This document shows, one piece after another, positions 60,453 to 64,000 of a DNA stretch of 64,000 nt. The translations under genes were made by a program, and so were the position numbers. The DNA is from Pseudomonas fluorescens (GTDB lineage: Bacteria > Pseudomonadota > Gammaproteobacteria > Pseudomonadales > Pseudomonadaceae), in NCBI RefSeq assembly GCF_019212185.1, contig NZ_CP078138.1:5128501-5192500 (forward strand), in the 5' to 3' direction. The notes beneath the pieces are model-generated. The model searched no databases. It saw only the letters and a program-made list of their open reading frames with translations, and was not told the DNA's origin. Positions within the stretch are counted from its first letter, which is position 1; each line of letters starts with the position of its first letter.

Positions 60453-61202
60453 TCAGTGCCTTTTGATAAACCCGGTCAACGCCGCAATGGCCTCCGGAGA
60501 CCGCAGGCGCTGGGTGAACAGCTTGCCCTCCTCCTCGACCACTTTACGCAACAATGCCTGGTCCGGCGCTTTCATCAACTGCTTGCTGATGCGCACGGCT
60601 TCCGGGGCCAGGGTTTCGAAACGCAGCGCCACTTCACGGGCTTTGGCCAGGGCTGCCTCGCCACTCTCCAGGGCTCGGGTTGCAATACCCCAGGCGGCTG
60701 CCTGCTCGCCAGTGAAAGCCTCGCCCAGCAGCAACAGTTCAGCCGCCTTGGCCTGTCCCAATAGACGCGGAAGGATCAGGCTGGAGCCGAACTCAGGGCA
60801 CAGCCCGAGATTGACGAATGGCATACGCAATTTTGCATCGGCACTGATATAGACCAGGTCGCAATGCAGCAGCAGCGTTGTGCCAATGCCCACGGCGGCA
60901 CCCGCCACACCGGCGATCACCGGTTTGCGGCACTCCAGCAGACTGCGCATGAATCGGAACACCGGGCTGTCGAGATCGCTCGGCGGTTCCTGGATGAAGT
61001 CGGCGATGTCGTTGCCGGCGGTGAAACATTCGGCACTGCCGGTGATCAGGATCGCGTTGATCTCGGGGTCATTGTCAGCCTGCTGCAGGGCCTCGCCCAG
61101 TTGGCTGTACATGGCGCGGGTCAGGGCGTTTTTCTTGTCCGGGCGGTTCAGGCGCAAGGTCAGCAGCCCGCGTTCGCGCTCCAGCAGTATGGCGTCGGTC
61201 AT
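60453..61202 (-). CDS. Enoyl-CoA hydratase/isomerase family protein
   Basis: 249 residues of crotonase fold: N-terminal LTLRLNRPDKKNALTRAMY, the oxyanion-hole region AGNDIADF (about 65-72), and AGVAGAAVGIGTTLLLHCDLVYIS (about 100-123), but with the second Glu of true hydratases not evident at about 139-141 (FVNLGLCPEFGSS has Glu at the isomerase-like position). Substrate unknown. Third gene of the sadC-reductase unit, 28 bp downstream of the reductase. Confidence 0.9.
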   Translation of the reverse strand: MTDAILLERERGLLTLRLNRPDKKNALTRAMYSQLGEALQQADNDPEINAILITGSAECFTAGNDIADFIQEPPSDLDSPVFRFMRSLLECRKPVIAGVAGAAVGIGTTLLLHCDLVYISADAKLRMPFVNLGLCPEFGSSLILPRLLGQAKAAELLLLGEAFTGEQAAAWGIATRALESGEAALAKAREVALRFETLAPEAVRISKQLMKAPDQALLRKVVEEEGKLFTQRLRSPEAIAALTGFIKRH

Positions 61203-61230
61203 GGTGAGTCTCTTCAGAGAAAGTCAGCGT

Positions 61231-62166
61231 TCAACCACGGGGCAGGAACACGTCGGCCAGCAGTTGGTTGCGCGGCAACCCCGCCAGATACAAGCGCCGG
61301 GCAAAGGCATCGACACTGTCAGGGTGGCCGCAGAGTAAGGCCAGGGTTTGCCGGGAAACAAGGCGCAATTGCGCCAAAGCCGCCGCCAGCTCGGCCGCCG
61401 TCAGCAGTTCGACTGTCAGGTTGGGGCGATTGCCGGCCAGCGCCGCCAGCGGCTTGGCCAGATAGTGTTCGGTGCTGTCATGGGCCAGGTGCATCACCCG
61501 GATCGGCCCCTGGTGATCCTGGCGCAACGCCTCACGCAATACCCCGAACAACGGCGCCAGGCCCGTGCCCGAGGCGAGCAACCACAACGGCCGCTGCTGC
61601 CAGTCGGGATCGTAATGCAAGGCGCCGCCACGCAGCTCGCCAAGACGGATCGGATCACCGATCTTCAACTGGCGTGCGGCATCACTGAATGCACCCGGCA
61701 AGCGACAATCGAGGTGGAACTCAAGAAAACGGTCTTCCTCCGGCAGGCTCGCCAGCGAATAAGGGCGTGCCACCTGCCCCGCCCATAGCACCAGGTGCTG
61801 GCCAGCCTGATAGCGCAGCGGCCGTTCCGGCTGCAGACGCAGGCGCAGCACCGATGAGCTCAGCCAGTCCGCGGCCTCGACCACTGCGGGTGCGCCATCA
61901 TGCAACGGATCGAACACCGCCACTTGCAGGTCGTCCACCACCTCGCACTGACAGGCCAGGCGCCAGCCTTGTTGGCGCTGTTCAGCACTCAGGGCATCCG
62001 GTCGACGGTCAATGACCTCTCCGCGCAAGCATTGCACCAGGCACGCGTGACAACTGCCCGCCCGACAGCTGTACGGCACGTTCAGGCCATTGCGGTTCAG
62101 GGCATCGAGCAGGTTGCCGCCGACCGCTTCGGTCCAGCGCCGCTCACCGACAATCAGTTCAGGCAT
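61231..62166 (-). CDS. [2Fe-2S] ferredoxin-NAD(P)H reductase-like protein
   Basis: 311 residues: N-terminal plant-type ferredoxin with C34-x4-C39-x2-C42 and C72, then a FAD domain with RPYSLASLPEE and a NAD domain with GTGLAPLFGVL. Resembles reductase components of ring dioxygenases and CDP-6-deoxy-delta-3,4-glucoseen reductases, yet no oxygenase is linked. Overlaps the last 8 bases of sadC, so the diguanylate cyclase and this protein are translated together. Confidence 0.92.
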   Translation of the reverse strand: MPELIVGERRWTEAVGGNLLDALNRNGLNVPYSCRAGSCHACLVQCLRGEVIDRRPDALSAEQRQQGWRLACQCEVVDDLQVAVFDPLHDGAPAVVEAADWLSSSVLRLRLQPERPLRYQAGQHLVLWAGQVARPYSLASLPEEDRFLEFHLDCRLPGAFSDAARQLKIGDPIRLGELRGGALHYDPDWQQRPLWLLASGTGLAPLFGVLREALRQDHQGPIRVMHLAHDSTEHYLAKPLAALAGNRPNLTVELLTAAELAAALAQLRLVSRQTLALLCGHPDSVDAFARRLYLAGLPRNQLLADVFLPRG

Positions 62167-63277
62167 CGACGTTTTCCCAGGCGGCGGCGCAACGATTACG
62201 GCCGTCACGCTTGGCGCGGTACAGCGCCTGGTCAGCTCGATGCAAGGCGTGATCCAGGTCATCACCTTCACTGAGCAGGGTCATGCCCGCCGACAGGCTC
62301 AGGTCGCGAACCCGCAGGCCAATCAGCTCGACATCGACAAAGGCCAGGCGCAGACGCTCGCAGCAAGCCGTCAGGCGCTCGGCATCACAATCAGGTAGTA
62401 ACAACACAAACTCCTCACCGCCGTAGCGGGCCAACACGTCGCCCTCACGCAAACAGGCGCTGGCGACGCCCGCAAAGGCTTGCAGCACCTGATCTCCAGC
62501 GGCGTGGCCATGGACATCATTGATGCGTTTGAAATGGTCCAGATCGATCAGCGCCAGGCCATGGACCACGCCTGCGTCCAGGCTCTGCAATTCACGGGAG
62601 GCGAGGCGCAGGAAGTGCCGGCGGTTGAACAATCCGGTCAACTCATCGGTCGCCACCAGGTCTTCAAGTTGCCGCATCATCCCGCGCAATGTGTCCTGAT
62701 GAGCCTGCAACGCAAACCGGCGCTGACGCATGCGCAAACGCGAAGCCTGCACGTAACTGGCATACAACGCCAGCCAGACAAGCACAATGAACAACACGCA
62801 CACCTGCAGGACTGCCAGCCCCGGGTCGGCCAGTTGAAAGTGGTAGCCCTCCCAGAGGTTGAGCGCGGCAAAGCTGAAAAGCACCAGGGCCGCACTACGG
62901 ATAAACGCGCGGCGCGGCAAATGAAACAGGCCGAACAACAGGATCAGCACGTAAAACACCAGGAAAGCGCCACGGGCCGAATCGAGGTGGGCAATCAGCC
63001 AGGTTTGCCAGCCTATCCCCAGCAGCACCTGGAGTTGGGTCAGGCTGGGATCGGCGAAGCGCAGGTTGCAACCGGTAAAGAAGATCGCAAACAACACCGA
63101 CTGGCTGAGCACCACCAGCGCGGTGCCGACCATTGCGCTGCTGACCGAGCCCTGGAAATGGCCCGTAAAAACCGCCAGCCATAGCAGCAGGATCGCCAGC
63201 GCATAAGTGCCTGTCGCCAGAATAAAGCGCTTGAGCAATAGACTCTGGATCGCGTTATGGGTCAATCGATGACTCAC
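62159..63277 (-). CDS. sadC: Diguanylate cyclase SadC
   Basis: Makes cyclic di-GMP and promotes surface attachment; the orthologous gene PA4332 is sadC. From the GTG at 63277 the product has 372 residues: six membrane helices (about 17-37, 47-68, 83-97, 103-120, 126-142, 153-175), then a GGDEF domain (about 205-365) with the active motif GGEEF (286-290) and an intact inhibitory site R277-E-G-D280. Start uncertain: no good Shine-Dalgarno is visible, and a TTG-led frame extends to 63361. Confidence 0.85.
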   Translation of the reverse strand: MSHRLTHNAIQSLLLKRFILATGTYALAILLLWLAVFTGHFQGSVSSAMVGTALVVLSQSVLFAIFFTGCNLRFADPSLTQLQVLLGIGWQTWLIAHLDSARGAFLVFYVLILLFGLFHLPRRAFIRSAALVLFSFAALNLWEGYHFQLADPGLAVLQVCVLFIVLVWLALYASYVQASRLRMRQRRFALQAHQDTLRGMMRQLEDLVATDELTGLFNRRHFLRLASRELQSLDAGVVHGLALIDLDHFKRINDVHGHAAGDQVLQAFAGVASACLREGDVLARYGGEEFVLLLPDCDAERLTACCERLRLAFVDVELIGLRVRDLSLSAGMTLLSEGDDLDHALHRADQALYRAKRDGRNRCAAAWENVDA

Positions 63278-63578
63278 CGTGCAGAGAGGGGGCTGACAAG
63301 AGTTTCCTACCCTAGAGGCCTTATGCCACTTTAGTGTTGCTGCTCGAAAATCACCATTCAAATTTTGTGGGGTTGCTAAAAGCTGCCCCGGTCCGGATAT
63401 GCGACCTTCGTTTGACTGCCGGCGGATGTGCCCGGCGGCGAGGCGAGGTATACTGCCGCGCCTTTTTAGCGTCGCGCCAGCAACCCCGGCGTGCCTTGAA
63501 AGGTGTTTGCAGCCGACCGATGCACCCCACTGCAGACACCTTTATTAAATGTTCCCGTCTTTTAGAGGAGCGCGACTC
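63278..63578. promoter_or_regulatory. Divergent promoter region, sadC / fumarase
   Basis: 301 bp. A likely -10 (TATACT, 63449-63454, preceded by GAGG) for the rightward gene lies 125 bp before the fumarase start; no well-spaced -35 is seen. Shine-Dalgarno AGAGGAG at about 63562-63570 belongs to the fumarase. No coding signal. Confidence 0.4.
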
Positions 63579-64000
63579 ATGACCGTGATCAAGCAAGACG
63601 ACCTGATTCAGAGCGTTGCTGACGCCCTGCAGTTCATTTCCTACTACCACCCCGTGGATTTCATCCAGGCGATGCACGAGGCCTACCTGCGCGAAGAGTC
63701 GCCGGCAGCCCGCGATTCGATCGCCCAGATCCTGATCAACTCGCGCATGTGTGCCACCGGCCACCGCCCGATCTGCCAGGACACCGGCATCGTCACCGTG
63801 TTCGTGCGGGTGGGCATGGACGTGCGCTGGGATGGCGCGACCATGAGCCTGGACGACATGATCAACGAGGGCGTGCGGCGCGCCTACAACCTGCCGGAAA
63901 ACGTCCTGCGTGCTTCCATCCTCGCCGACCCGGCGGGTGCTCGCAAGAACACCAAGGACAACACCCCGGCCGTCATCCACTACTCGATCGTCCCGGGCAA
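63579..64000 (+). CDS. Class I fumarate hydratase, 5' part
   Basis: Runs off the right edge; only 140 codons are visible. The N-terminus (MTVIKQDDLIQSVADALQFISYYHPVDF) and the segment NSRMCATGHRPICQDTGIVTVFVRVG, with cluster-region cysteines, match iron-sulfur class I fumarases rather than the iron-free FumC. AGAGGAG lies 8-9 bases before the ATG at 63579. The position next to sadC agrees with PA4333 in P. aeruginosa. No stop codon occurs within the window. Confidence 0.93.
   Translation, partial: MTVIKQDDLIQSVADALQFISYYHPVDFIQAMHEAYLREESPAARDSIAQILINSRMCATGHRPICQDTGIVTVFVRVGMDVRWDGATMSLDDMINEGVRRAYNLPENVLRASILADPAGARKNTKDNTPAVIHYSIVPG

Overview
This window is chromosomal DNA of a fluorescent Pseudomonas, most likely of the P. 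fluorescens group. The evidence is the overall high GC, the Pseudomonas-specific gene sets (catabolic arcB/arcC, gcsR with a sigma-54 gcv operon, mvaT, an OprD-family porin, a PctA-type chemoreceptor, sadC) and REP/REPIN repeats of the 'TGTAGGAGCGAGCCTGCTCGCGA' family (given here by name only; exact sites are in the features). It holds about 62 protein genes, one tRNA-Lys and no rRNA, CRISPR array, insertion sequence or prophage.

Layout. 1-2.6 kb: end of the arginine deiminase operon (arcB, arcC) and a small DUF5064 gene. 2.7-10.6 kb: the TyrR-like activator gcsR and its target operon gcvH-gcvP-sdaA-gcvT, with three 18-bp operators and a -24/-12 promoter between them; glyA, which sits inside this operon in P. 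aeruginosa, is absent. 10.6-12.9 kb: a cold-shock gene with a long leader, an RDD membrane protein and nadA. 13.1-25.7 kb: one long minus-strand block, aspS-pmpR-ruvC-ruvA-ruvB-ybgC-tolQ-tolR-tolA-tolB-pal-cpoB-queE-queC-tRNA-Lys, which joins translation, Holliday-junction resolution, the Tol-Pal envelope machine and queuosine synthesis. 25.5-31 kb: FmdB zinc ribbon, a ribbon-helix-helix protein, a Dps-like ferritin, a membrane-anchored cold-shock-domain protein, slyX, a HIT protein and an OprD porin behind a very long leader. 31-42 kb: MscS channel, yajQ, panE, an orphan histidine kinase, a corrinoid adenosyltransferase, a MutT-ThiE fusion, a GST, argJ and secA. 42-49.7 kb: dciA-like DUF721 gene, a HerA-type ATPase, an amino-acid chemoreceptor, purU, mvaT and sbcB. 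49.9-56.6 kb: a tightly coupled six-gene operon, RDD-SpoIIM-DUF4129-DUF4350-MoxR-DUF58, whose biological function is not known. 56.2-57.8 kb: a low-GC patch carrying one orphan gene and extending into the DUF58 gene. 57.8-64 kb: PilZ protein, a small lipoprotein, pyruvate kinase, an enoyl-CoA hydratase / [2Fe-2S] reductase / sadC diguanylate cyclase operon, and the start of a class I fumarase cut by the window edge.

Most of the window is core genome. The parts that deserve attention are the MoxR/DUF58 operon, the atypical patch at its 3' end, the remodelled gcv operon, the unoccupied tRNA-Lys site, and the membrane-tethered cold-shock protein. Comparisons with P. aeruginosa gene order are from memory and were not checked by search.
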